Shown in pieces: positions 1-5,614 of a stretch of 5,929 bases of DNA. Under the pieces are notes generated by a model. The model was given only the letters and a program-made list of their open reading frames with translations, ran no database searches and was not told where the DNA came from. The DNA comes from Cyanobacteriota bacterium (GTDB lineage: Bacteria; Cyanobacteriota; Cyanobacteriia; Leptolyngbyales; Leptolyngbyaceae): contig JAIXVO010000366.1 in assembly GCA_027482985.1 (NCBI GenBank), positions 1-5,929 on the forward strand, in the 5' to 3' direction. Numbering within the stretch: the stretch's first letter is position 1; each line of letters begins with the position of its first letter. Made by a program: the position numbers and the translations under genes.

Positions 1-2
1 AA

Positions 3-11
3 TGCTAGAAT
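3..11 (+). promoter_or_regulatory. Possible extended -10 promoter element upstream of the first toxin-antitoxin operon
   Basis: The sequence TGCTAGAAT fits an extended -10 element (TG, one base, then a TATAAT-like hexamer). It would start transcription near base 18 and give a leader of about 40 bases before the ATG at 58. Any -35 box would lie outside the window, so this rests on one short motif. Confidence 0.25.
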
Positions 12-45
12 CCATTATTCTGAAGCTGTGGGACGTGTTCAAACT

Positions 46-50
46 GGAGG
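46..50 (+). promoter_or_regulatory. Shine-Dalgarno site for the UPF0175 antitoxin
   Basis: GGAGG sits seven bases before the ATG at 58, which is ideal spacing and fixes that start. It is the strongest ribosome binding site in the window; ileS, for example, has none. Confidence 0.75.
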
Positions 51-57
51 CTAGAGG

Positions 58-336
58 ATGCAAATTACAATGGATTTGCCGGATGAACTGATGCAGCATT
101 TCAATCCAGAACGCCTGACCGTCGAGATTTTAGAAGCACTGGTAGTCCAGGCTTATCAGACTGAGAAAATTACTCATGCGGAAGTGGGGCGGATTCTGGG
201 ACTGTCCTCTCGCTGGACTGTCGATGCCTTTTTGAAACAGCACAATGCTGATCTACATTACGATGAGACCGATTTAGAACGCGATCGCGCCACCCTGCAA
301 CGCCTCCGAGACAAGCGCACTCGCGACTCTTTATGA
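58..336 (+). CDS. UPF0175 family antitoxin
   Basis: This 92-residue protein looks like a UPF0175 (COG2886) protein, a small helix-turn-helix family that acts as the antitoxin of type II systems. The N-terminus (MQITMDLPDEL) is the usual short strand and start of a helix. Residues about 21-36 form a helix, and residues 37-62 (KITHAEVGRILGLSS then RWTVDAFLKQH) match the helix-turn-helix expected to bind the operator. The tail LHYDETDLERD (66-76) is typical of the family, where it probably contacts the toxin. The ATG follows a good GGAGG site. Its stop overlaps the start of the DUF3368 gene by four bases (ATGA), so the two are translationally coupled. By analogy it should neutralise the toxin and repress its own operon. 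Length and ends look complete. Confidence 0.85.
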   Translation: MQITMDLPDELMQHFNPERLTVEILEALVVQAYQTEKITHAEVGRILGLSSRWTVDAFLKQHNADLHYDETDLERDRATLQRLRDKRTRDSL

Positions 337-806
337 TTGTCGTTGCAGATACGTCTCCAATTCACTATTTGTTGCTCATTGACCAGATTGATCTCTTGGC
401 TCACTTGTTCGACCAAATCATGATTCCCGATGCCGTACGGGATGAAATGCTGAATCCTGGTGCCCCTCTTGTACTTCAGCAGTGGATAATGGATCCGCCT
501 CCCTGGTTGACGGTTCAAGCCGTAACTGAACTCGATACCACGCTGGATCATCTTGATCCTGGTGAACAAGCAGCAATTACGCTGACTCAAACCCTACCCG
601 CAGATCTGCTAATTATCGATGAACGCTTGGGACGACGCATCGCCGCAGCGCGGGGTATCGCCATCATTGGCACTTTAGGGATTTTAGATGAGGCCGCAAA
701 TCAGGGTTTGATCAATTTGGCTGAAGCGATCGCTCGATTGCAACAGACCAATTTTCGGATTTCTCGTCGCGCCATTGAAGCCTTGCTGGACAGACAAAAA
801 GGTTAA
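333..806 (+). CDS. DUF3368 PIN-like toxin (putative ribonuclease)
   Basis: This 157-residue protein matches DUF3368, a branch of the PIN nuclease superfamily found beside UPF0175 antitoxins. The expected acidic residues are present: D6 in VVADTSP, E38 in VRDEM, E78 in DPGEQAA and D96 in LLIIDERLGRRIA. These should hold the divalent metal ions for RNA cleavage. The block after D96 (AAARGIAIIGTLGIL, 104-118) and the C-terminal helices ending in FRISRRAIEALL are also family-like. The start overlaps the antitoxin stop by four bases, giving antitoxin-first coupled translation. The protein looks full length with no broken motif, so the module is probably active. The RNA target cannot be read from the sequence. 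Confidence 0.85.
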   Translation: MIVVADTSPIHYLLLIDQIDLLAHLFDQIMIPDAVRDEMLNPGAPLVLQQWIMDPPPWLTVQAVTELDTTLDHLDPGEQAAITLTQTLPADLLIIDERLGRRIAAARGIAIIGTLGILDEAANQGLINLAEAIARLQQTNFRISRRAIEALLDRQKG

Positions 807-854
807 TCTACAATGTATGGATTTTCCAGCAGCGCAACTGTTTCCTCCTACCTC

Positions 855-870
855 TACTACAAGCGCGATC
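855..870 (+). repeat. 16-base direct repeat, copy 1
   Basis: The bases TACTACAAGCGCGATC occur here and again exactly at 1354-1369, just before ileS. The second copy continues into a full HIP1 octamer, while this one breaks off (GATCAC instead of GATCGC). The role is unknown; it may be a short dispersed element of this genome. Confidence 0.5.
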
Positions 871-947
871 ACGCAGCGGATGAGCAGCGATTCGGGTTGG
901 GTTAGACTGGCAGGAAGACAGCAAAGCCTTTCACTGGGGATGCCGGG

Positions 948-1175
948 ATGAAAACGATCGCGACGATTACATCCAACCAAGAACTCAAGATTCAACTGCC
1001 TGAAGCGATGCCAGTCGGCACCTTCAAAGTCGTGTTGGTGATTGACGAGATGGCGATATTGCCTGCTGCATCACCAGAAGGCTCAAAGCGACCGACCTCT
1101 TTTCTCGAAGTAGCAGGGGATCTGATTGGTTGCTTGGAAGGATTACCCCCTGACCTATCCACTGATCTCTACTAA
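948..1175 (+). CDS. Small antitoxin-like protein without an adjacent toxin
   Basis: This 75-residue protein resembles small cyanobacterial proteins that usually precede PIN-domain toxins. The N-terminal half (MKTIATITSNQELKIQLPE, then VGTFKVVLVIDE to residue 34) is a short beta-rich region like a swapped-hairpin DNA-binding domain. The C-terminal half contains FLEVAGDLIGCLEGLPPDLST (52-72, written here in two parts: FLEVAGDLIGC and LEGLPPDLST), the kind of tail expected to cover a toxin. From memory, relatives continue for several residues after DLST, whereas this one stops after DLY, so the end may be shortened. GGGGA at 936-940 could serve as the ribosome binding site. No toxin follows: the next 218 bases hold no PIN-like frame before ileS. 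It may be an orphan antitoxin or the remnant of a lost module. The gene is likely real; the role is inferred. Confidence 0.6.
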   Translation: MKTIATITSNQELKIQLPEAMPVGTFKVVLVIDEMAILPAASPEGSKRPTSFLEVAGDLIGCLEGLPPDLSTDLY

Positions 1176-1339
1176 AATTTGTTCGCGGTAATGCGTTCGA
1201 GGATTGCCATAGTGGTTGTTTTGGTTTTGGGTTCCTATTTCACGCGATCGCCCCTCGTTCCCTTCTGTCCCCAGCCTTCCCCTTGAACCTCGGACGCATT
1301 GTCCAACATAATGACAGAGCATCGCCTGTGTCTGTGAAC

Positions 1340-1348
1340 TGCTATACT
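1340..1348 (+). promoter_or_regulatory. Possible extended -10 promoter element of ileS
   Basis: TGCTATACT is a close match to an extended -10 (TG, one base, TATAAT-like). No clear -35 box is seen, which is usual for extended -10 promoters. Transcription would begin near 1355, about 40 bases before the ATG at 1394. This supports 1394 over the TTG at 1283 as the ileS start. Confidence 0.4.
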
Positions 1349-1361
1349 ACAGATACTACAA
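1344..1361 (+). repeat. Tandem 9-base repeat in the ileS leader
   Basis: ATACTACAG is followed at once by ATACTACAA, two units differing only in the last base. The pair overlaps the proposed -10 element and runs into the 16-base repeat at 1354-1369. It could arise from slippage or act as a protein-binding site; neither can be decided here. Confidence 0.4.
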
Positions 1362-1369
1362 GCGCGATC
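1354..1369 (+). repeat. 16-base direct repeat, copy 2
   Basis: This is the second exact copy of the sequence at 855-870. It continues into a HIP1 octamer at 1364-1371 and ends 24 bases before the ileS ATG. Confidence 0.5.
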
Positions 1370-1393
1370 GCGTCCTTCACTACCCCTGAACCC

Positions 1394-4291
1394 ATGGCTG
1401 TTACAGAACCCGGATCGTATAAAGACACTGTCAATCTGCCGCAGACGAAGTTTGACATGCGGGCGAATGCCGTCAAGCGGGAACCCGAAATTCAGCAATT
1501 TTGGGCGGCGCAGCAGATTTACGATCGCCTGTCGCAGACCAATCCTGGCGCCGTGTTTGTGTTGCATGATGGCCCCCCTTACGCCAACGGCTCGTTGCAC
1601 ATGGGGCACGCCATGAATAAGGTGCTGAAGGACATCATCAATAAGTATCAACTGCTCAAAGGGCGGAAAGTTCGCTATGTGCCGGGTTGGGACTGTCACG
1701 GGTTACCGATCGAGTTGAAAGTGTTGCAGGCGATGAAATCGGAGGAACGGCAAAAGCTGACTCCGCTCACCTTGCGGCAGAAGGCTCAGGCTTTTGCCCT
1801 GAAGACCGTGGATGAGCAGCGGGAAAGCTTCAAACGGTATGGGGTGTGGGGCGACTGGGAACATCCCTACCTCACCCTGAAGCCGGACTATGAAGCGGCG
1901 CAAATTGGCGTGTTTGGGCAGATGGTGCTGAAGGGCTATATCTATCGAGGTCGCAAGCCTGTCCACTGGAGTCCCAGTTCGAAAACGGCGCTGGCAGAAG
2001 CGGAACTGGAATATCCCGAAGGTCACACCTCCCGCAGTTTGTATGCGGCGTTTGAGGTGTTATCCCTGCCGCCAGCGTTGCAAACCCCCTTCGATCCGTT
2101 CCTGGGTGAGTTGGGCGTGGCGATCTGGACGACGACACCCTGGACAATTCCCGCCAATTTGGGCGTTAGCATCAATCCCGAACTCGTTTATGCCGTGGTG
2201 TCCGTGGGTGACGAGTTGAGCCATTTGAAAACGCGCCTGGGGCAAATGCGATACCTGATCGTGGCGCAAGATCTCGTCGATCGCCTCGCGGAAACGCTGG
2301 GCACGACGCTCACGGTGCAGGCGACGGTCATGGGCAAACTGCTGGAGCATATCACCTATCGGCATCCCCTCTGCGATCGCACCAGTGAAGTGCTGATCGG
2401 CGGCGATTATGTCACAACGGATTCCGGGACGGGGCTGGTACATACGGCACCGGGGCATGGGCAGGAAGACTATCAGGTGGGGCTGCGGTATGGCTTACCG
2501 ATTCTGTCTCCCGTGGATGATGACGGCAATTTCACCAGCGAAGCCGGAGAGTTTGCCGGACTGAATGTGTTGGGCGATGGCAATGGGGCGGTCGTCACGG
2601 CATTGCAGGCAGCGGGTGCCCTGCTGAAAGAGGAACCCTATCAACACAAATATCCTTACGACTGGCGGACGAAAAAACCGACGATCTTCCGCGCCACTGA
2701 ACAATGGTTTGCCTCGGTGGAAGGCTTCCGGGATGAGGCGCTAAAGGCGATCGCAGAAGTCCGGTGGATTCCGGCGCAGGGCGAAAATCGGATCACGCCG
2801 ATGGTAAGCGATCGCTCGGATTGGTGTATCTCCCGGCAGCGGAGTTGGGGCGTACCGATTCCCGTGTTTTACGATGAGGAGACGAACGAACCGCTGATGA
2901 ACCAGGAGACGATCGCCCATGTGCAAGCGATCGTGGCCGAACGGGGTTCCGATGCCTGGTGGGAGTTGTCTGTCGCGGAGTTATTGCCAGAACCCTATCG
3001 CAGCAATGGCAAAACCTACCGCAAAGGCACCGACACGATGGATGTCTGGTTCGATTCCGGGTCATCCTGGGCAGCGGTGGCAGAACAGCGTCCCGAGTTG
3101 CACTATCCCGCCGATATGTATCTGGAAGGGTCGGATCAACACCGGGGCTGGTTCCAGTCCAGTTTGCTGACGAGTGTGGCCGTGCATGGACACGCACCCT
3201 ACAAAACGGTGCTGACTCACGGCTTTGCCCTAGATGAGCAGGGACGCAAGATGAGTAAGTCACTGGGCAATGTGGTTGATCCGGCGATGATCATCAATGG
3301 CGGCAAAAATCAGAAAGAAGAACCCCCCTATGGTGCGGATGTGCTGCGGTTGTGGGTATCGTCGGTCGATTACACCTCGGATGTGTTGATCGGCAAAAAC
3401 ATCCTGAAGCAGTTGGGCGATGTCCGCGGCAAAATCCGTAACACAGCTCGCTTCTTGCTGGGCAACCTGCACGACTTTGATCCCGCCAAAGACGCGATCG
3501 CCTACGCCGACTTGCCGGAACTCGATCGCTATATGCTGCACCGCATCACCGAAGTCTTCAACGATGTCACGGATGCGTTTGAAACCTTCCAGTTCTACCG
3601 CTTCTTCCAGACGGTGCAGAACTTCTGTGTGGTGGACTTATCCAACTTCTATCTCGACATCGCCAAAGATCGCTTGTATATCAGTGCCGCCAACACCCCT
3701 CGCCGTCGCAGTTGCCAAACCGTGATGTGGATTGCGTTGGAGAATTTAGCCCGCGCGATCGCCCCTGTCCTCTCCCACTTAGCCGAAGACATCTGGCAAT
3801 TCCTACCCTACGCGACCCCTCACCAATCGGTGTTTGCATCCGGCTGGGTGAAATTGGAACCAGCTTGGGTGAATCCTGAGTTGGCAACGAAATGGGAAAC
3901 CCTGCGCGACATCCGCAACGAGGTCAACAAAGTGATGGAAAAAGCGAGAACTGATAAAGCGATCGGTTCCAGTTTAGAAGCCAAACTCCTGCTCTCCGTG
4001 ACTGATGCCGACTTGCGCTCCACCTTGCAAGCCCTCAATCCTGCCGATAGTTTGAGTGGCAATCAAGTTGATGAATTGCGCTATCTGTTCCTCACCTCCC
4101 AAGTCGAAGTGCTGGATACCGATGCCCCACTCGCGGCTGAGAAATACACGGCTCAAACCGAAACCGTGGGGATTGCCGTGGTGAAAGCAGCGGGTCACAA
4201 GTGCGATCGCTGTTGGAACTACTCCTCCCTCGTTGGCACGTTTGCGGAGCATCCCCTGCTGTGTGAGCGCTGTGTGGGGGCGATCGCTTAG
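1394..4291 (+). CDS. ileS: Isoleucyl-tRNA synthetase (IleRS)
   Basis: This 965-residue cytoplasmic class I synthetase charges tRNA-Ile with isoleucine (EC 6.1.1.5). The HIGH signature is HMGH at 69-72, after DGPPYANGSL, and KMSKS is at 619-623 in GRKMSKSLGNVVDP. The inserted CP1 editing domain, which removes mischarged valine, carries TTTPWT at 246-251 and HTAPGHGQEDY at 350-360. GSDQHRGWFQSSL begins at residue 579, close to the active site. The helical anticodon-binding domain follows, from roughly residue 680. The C-terminus has a zinc knuckle with all four cysteines: C937 and C940 (CDRCWNYS), C957 and C960 (CERC). The frame stays open back to a TTG at 1283, but those 37 residues look unlike a synthetase, no Shine-Dalgarno supports them and a promoter-like element lies within them. 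ATG 1394 gives MAVTEPGSYKDTVNLP, a normal start, though it also lacks a Shine-Dalgarno. A degraded copy of the zinc-knuckle region lies at 5511-5573. Confidence 0.97.
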   Translation: MAVTEPGSYKDTVNLPQTKFDMRANAVKREPEIQQFWAAQQIYDRLSQTNPGAVFVLHDGPPYANGSLHMGHAMNKVLKDIINKYQLLKGRKVRYVPGWDCHGLPIELKVLQAMKSEERQKLTPLTLRQKAQAFALKTVDEQRESFKRYGVWGDWEHPYLTLKPDYEAAQIGVFGQMVLKGYIYRGRKPVHWSPSSKTALAEAELEYPEGHTSRSLYAAFEVLSLPPALQTPFDPFLGELGVAIWTTTPWTIPANLGVSINPELVYAVVSVGDELSHLKTRLGQMRYLIVAQDLVDRLAETLGTTLTVQATVMGKLLEHITYRHPLCDRTSEVLIGGDYVTTDSGTGLVHTAPGHGQEDYQVGLRYGLPILSPVDDDGNFTSEAGEFAGLNVLGDGNGAVVTALQAAGALLKEEPYQHKYPYDWRTKKPTIFRATEQWFASVEGFRDEALKAIAEVRWIPAQGENRITPMVSDRSDWCISRQRSWGVPIPVFYDEETNEPLMNQETIAHVQAIVAERGSDAWWELSVAELLPEPYRSNGKTYRKGTDTMDVWFDSGSSWAAVAEQRPELHYPADMYLEGSDQHRGWFQSSLLTSVAVHGHAPYKTVLTHGFALDEQGRKMSKSLGNVVDPAMIINGGKNQKEEPPYGADVLRLWVSSVDYTSDVLIGKNILKQLGDVRGKIRNTARFLLGNLHDFDPAKDAIAYADLPELDRYMLHRITEVFNDVTDAFETFQFYRFFQTVQNFCVVDLSNFYLDIAKDRLYISAANTPRRRSCQTVMWIALENLARAIAPVLSHLAEDIWQFLPYATPHQSVFASGWVKLEPAWVNPELATKWETLRDIRNEVNKVMEKARTDKAIGSSLEAKLLLSVTDADLRSTLQALNPADSLSGNQVDELRYLFLTSQVEVLDTDAPLAAEKYTAQTETVGIAVVKAAGHKCDRCWNYSSLVGTFAEHPLLCERCVGAIA

Positions 4292-4317
4292 AGCGGTTGT
4301 TAAAATAGGGAGTAGGT

Positions 4318-4321
4318 GGAG
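4318..4321 (+). promoter_or_regulatory. Weak Shine-Dalgarno that favours the ATG at 4334
   Basis: GGAG lies 12 bases before ATG 4334 and only 3 bases before the in-frame GTG at 4325. The second spacing is too short to work, so ATG 4334 is the likelier start, giving the N-terminus MPTAAQL. Confidence 0.4.
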
Positions 4322-4333
4322 TGAGTGACACAA

Positions 4334-4510
4334 ATGCCGACTGCTGCTCAATTAGAGAGCCTATATCGGATGAGCTATCAGTTGACGTACATGATGCTAC
4401 AACCGATGCATCTGGTGTGTGTTGATCAGCGGACTCACAATCTGTATATTTTGGCTGGCTACAGTGAAGATCTGGAGTTTGAAATTATCCCCAATGGCGA
4501 GGTGTTTTGA
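4334..4510 (+). CDS. Small cyanobacterial protein of unknown function, DUF6888-like
   Basis: This 58-residue soluble protein resembles the DUF6888 family of short cyanobacterial proteins, recognised here from memory of its pattern. That pattern is an MPT start, a helix with YQLT (15-18), then LVCVDQRTHNLYILAG (27-42), and a final strand ending in IIPNGEVF. The middle block looks like a small beta-hairpin sheet. No catalytic motif, membrane segment or signal peptide is visible. The start was set at ATG 4334; a GTG at 4325 would add three residues. It lies 42 bases after ileS and may be read through from it; a TAAAAT at 4301-4306 could be its own -10 box. Its stop overlaps the start of the following gene (TGATG), so the two are coupled and probably act together. 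The function is unknown; a toxin-antitoxin-like pair is only a guess from size and arrangement. Confidence 0.7.
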   Translation: MPTAAQLESLYRMSYQLTYMMLQPMHLVCVDQRTHNLYILAGYSEDLEFEIIPNGEVF

Positions 4511-4752
4511 TGAGTCCAGTGAACTTTGATGCCATGAGTGATGCCGAACTAAAACAGTACTTTCTCTCCCATCGCCAAGACCAAGTTGCGTTTCAGGTCT
4601 ATCTAGACAGGTTCAGTCAGCGGCCAAAATCTCTGATTGCCAGCCCCAGCGATCCTGATTTTGATGCAAAGATTCAGACCGCCATTCGGCAGAAACTAGA
4701 GGCATCGGGCCGTAGCCAAACTGCTAAAGATCCAATTGAGCAGACTGAATAG
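4510..4752 (+). CDS. Small cyanobacterial protein of unknown function, DUF6887-like
   Basis: This 80-residue protein resembles the DUF6887 family. The hallmark is the N-terminal run NFDAMSDAELKQYFLSHR (5-22) followed by DQVAFQVYLDR (24-34), a helical region with the shape 'F..M...EL..Y.L.HR.D..AF..Y.DR'. The C-terminal half is polar and less conserved, ending KDPIEQTE. The ATG at 4510 shares one base with the stop of the preceding gene (TGATG), a classic re-initiation arrangement. A TTG at 4507 would add only one residue and is not needed. No nuclease, DNA-binding or membrane feature is evident. The two families tend to occur side by side in cyanobacteria as I recall, which suggests a functional pair, but I know of no established role. 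Confidence 0.7.
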   Translation: MSPVNFDAMSDAELKQYFLSHRQDQVAFQVYLDRFSQRPKSLIASPSDPDFDAKIQTAIRQKLEASGRSQTAKDPIEQTE

Positions 4753-4783
4753 AATCACAGTCATGTCTATTCTCGCTTGAGGG

Positions 4784-4834
4784 GGCGATCGCGCAAACCC
4801 CAGTGACGGCATACAATTAAGGCAGGGTTGCATC
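4784..4834. repeat. Dispersed intergenic repeat, copy A
   Basis: This stretch aligns with 5563-5614 with small gaps. Shared blocks are GATCGC, AACCCC, TGACG and ACAAT(T/C)AAGGCA, the last matching at 11 of 12 bases. Both copies lie in non-coding DNA just downstream of a two-gene module. The element resembles the short, non-coding, probably mobile or structure-forming repeats common in cyanobacterial intergenic DNA. It has no coding capacity. Confidence 0.45.
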
Positions 4835-4887
4835 TAGTAGACTGCGGCAGGATTAGTTCTACCATTTGTCGTGCTGGCTTATAACCT

Positions 4888-4908
4888 GGGCGGGCAAGAT
4901 GCCCACCC
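4888..4908. repeat. Intergenic hairpin
   Basis: GGGCGGGCA, a three-base loop AGA, and TGCCCACCC form a nine-pair stem with one mismatch. The mismatch becomes a G-U pair if the minus strand is transcribed, so the hairpin is stronger in that direction. No T-tract follows on either strand, so it does not look like a simple terminator. GGGCATCTTGCCC-like hairpins recur in cyanobacterial intergenic DNA as I recall. The rest of 4753-4987 holds nothing else I can identify. Confidence 0.5.
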
Positions 4909-4987
4909 CACGGTAGGCAAATTCATGCCACACTCCACTAGCGTCGCTGCTCGAAATCCTTTGAGTTATAGGTGACATCCTCTGATT

Positions 4988-5215
4988 ATGAACACGCTTG
5001 AACGGGTTTTAGAGCAAGCTTTGCAACTACCGGATGAACAGCAGGAGATACTAGTTCAAATTTTGCAAAATCGTCATCGCGAAAGTCGTCGGACAGAAAT
5101 TGCGATCGCGGCCCAGCAGAGTTTAGCGGATTTCCGCGCCGGGAAATTGCCGCGACAATCGGCTGCATCTGTGATTACAGATCTGCGTCAGTCTTTGTGT
5201 GAGCCAGATGCATGA
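4988..5215 (+). CDS. Antitoxin of a RelE-type toxin-antitoxin module
   Basis: This 75-residue protein is best called by position and pattern: it comes directly before a RelE-family toxin and overlaps its start by four bases (ATGA). The N-terminal part (MNTLERVLEQALQLPDEQQ and on to residue 28) is a helical stretch likely to dimerise. Residues about 38-68 include IAIAAQQSLADFRAGKLP and SVITDLRQSL, an acidic-basic helical tail of the kind that wraps around RelE toxins. I see no clear ribbon-helix-helix or helix-turn-helix. AGGTGA at 4970-4975 lies 12 bases before the ATG and may be a weak ribosome binding site. It probably binds and blocks the toxin and may regulate the operon. The pairing is firm; the exact antitoxin family is not. 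Confidence 0.75.
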   Translation: MNTLERVLEQALQLPDEQQEILVQILQNRHRESRRTEIAIAAQQSLADFRAGKLPRQSAASVITDLRQSLCEPDA

Positions 5216-5496
5216 GATCCCTGGTTTTAACACCAAAGTTCAAACGGGCATTTCGTAAATTTGTGAAGCATAATGCTGATTTGCAGCAACGGATCGAAGA
5301 GACCTTACAACAAATGGAGATAGATGTATTTGCCCCCAGTTTGGGGACGCATAAGCTCAGCGGTAAACTGGATGGGCTTCAATCTTGCGCTTGCGGCTAC
5401 GATTGTCGCATTATCTTTTCGCTTGAACCAGATCCGGACTCAAATAGCGAGGCAATTGTGTTGCTCGACATCGGCACCCATGATGAAGTTTATTAA
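5212..5496 (+). CDS. RelE/YafQ-type mRNA interferase toxin
   Basis: This 94-residue basic protein fits the RelE/ParE superfamily, whose RelE and YafQ members cut mRNA on the ribosome. The N-terminal strand and helices (LVLTPKFKRAFRKF, 4-17) are rich in lysine and arginine. The central block HKLSGKLDGLQSCACGYD (47-64) leads into the strand CRIIFSLE (65-72). The C-terminus DIGTHDEVY (86-94) is the characteristic end of this group; H90 and Y94 sit where catalytic or RNA-contact residues are found in relatives. Three cysteines (59, 61, 65) cluster in the middle, which is somewhat unusual. Translation is coupled to the antitoxin. The length is normal and nothing is broken. The gene ends 14 bases before the start of the ileS tail fragment. 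Confidence 0.85.
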   Translation: MRSLVLTPKFKRAFRKFVKHNADLQQRIEETLQQMEIDVFAPSLGTHKLSGKLDGLQSCACGYDCRIIFSLEPDPDSNSEAIVLLDIGTHDEVY

Positions 5497-5510
5497 TCGC
5501 AATGGGAACC

Positions 5511-5573
5511 GCGATCGCTGCTGGAACTACTCCCCCCTCGTCTGTGCAAATTGTGTGTAGGAGAAGATCGCCC
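5511..5573 (+). pseudogene. Degraded second copy of the ileS 3' end (zinc-knuckle fragment)
   Basis: Bases 5511-5541 match ileS 4203-4233 at 29 of 31 positions with no gap. In the corresponding frame they read RDRCWNYSPLV, against CDRCWNYSSLV in the real protein. The next bases read CANCV then a stop, which lines up with CERCV after an in-frame loss of nine codons. After the stop the reading KIA still resembles the final AIA of IleRS. The first zinc cysteine has become arginine (TGC to CGC), so a zinc knuckle could not form, and no start or upstream IleRS sequence is present. It is a fragment and not a gene. A HIP1 octamer opens the match, but the similarity runs well beyond it. Confidence 0.75.
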
Positions 5574-5614
5574 AACCCCTAGCGTGACGCACAATCAAGG
5601 CATTGGTGCGACCT
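5563..5614. repeat. Dispersed intergenic repeat, copy B
   Basis: This is the partner of 4784-4834. Here GTGACGCAC and GTGCGAC form an imperfect inverted repeat around AATCAAGGCATTG, so the element can fold. It overlaps the end of the ileS fragment by a few bases and runs directly into the inverted repeat at 5613-5649. Confidence 0.45.

Noticed and set aside
813..905. A 30-codon frame starting ATG at 813
   Set aside because: There is no ribosome binding site, no recognisable motif and no coupling to a neighbour.
1235..1699. A 154-codon minus-strand frame across the ileS start
   Set aside because: It is antisense to the conserved HMGH region and the ileS leader and shows no recognisable domain or ribosome binding site.
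2919..3237. Overlapping plus-strand frames inside ileS
   Set aside because: They lie wholly within the ileS catalytic region, in other phases, and read as low-similarity protein rich in arginine, proline and serine. They are shadows of ileS.
3974..4351. A 125-codon minus-strand frame across the ileS 3' end
   Set aside because: It mirrors the conserved zinc-knuckle coding sequence; the plus-strand reading explains the constraint.
4753..4987. Possible RNA gene or CRISPR in the gap before the RelE module
   Set aside because: The hairpin and repeat are single units without regular spacing, no tRNA-like cloverleaf is seen, and no promoter plus terminator frames a transcript.
5324..5560. A 78-codon plus-strand frame covering the RelE toxin in another phase and ending in a cysteine-rich tail
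   Set aside because: Most of it is the out-of-phase shadow of the toxin gene. Only its tail is meaningful, and that is the ileS fragment, annotated as a pseudogene.
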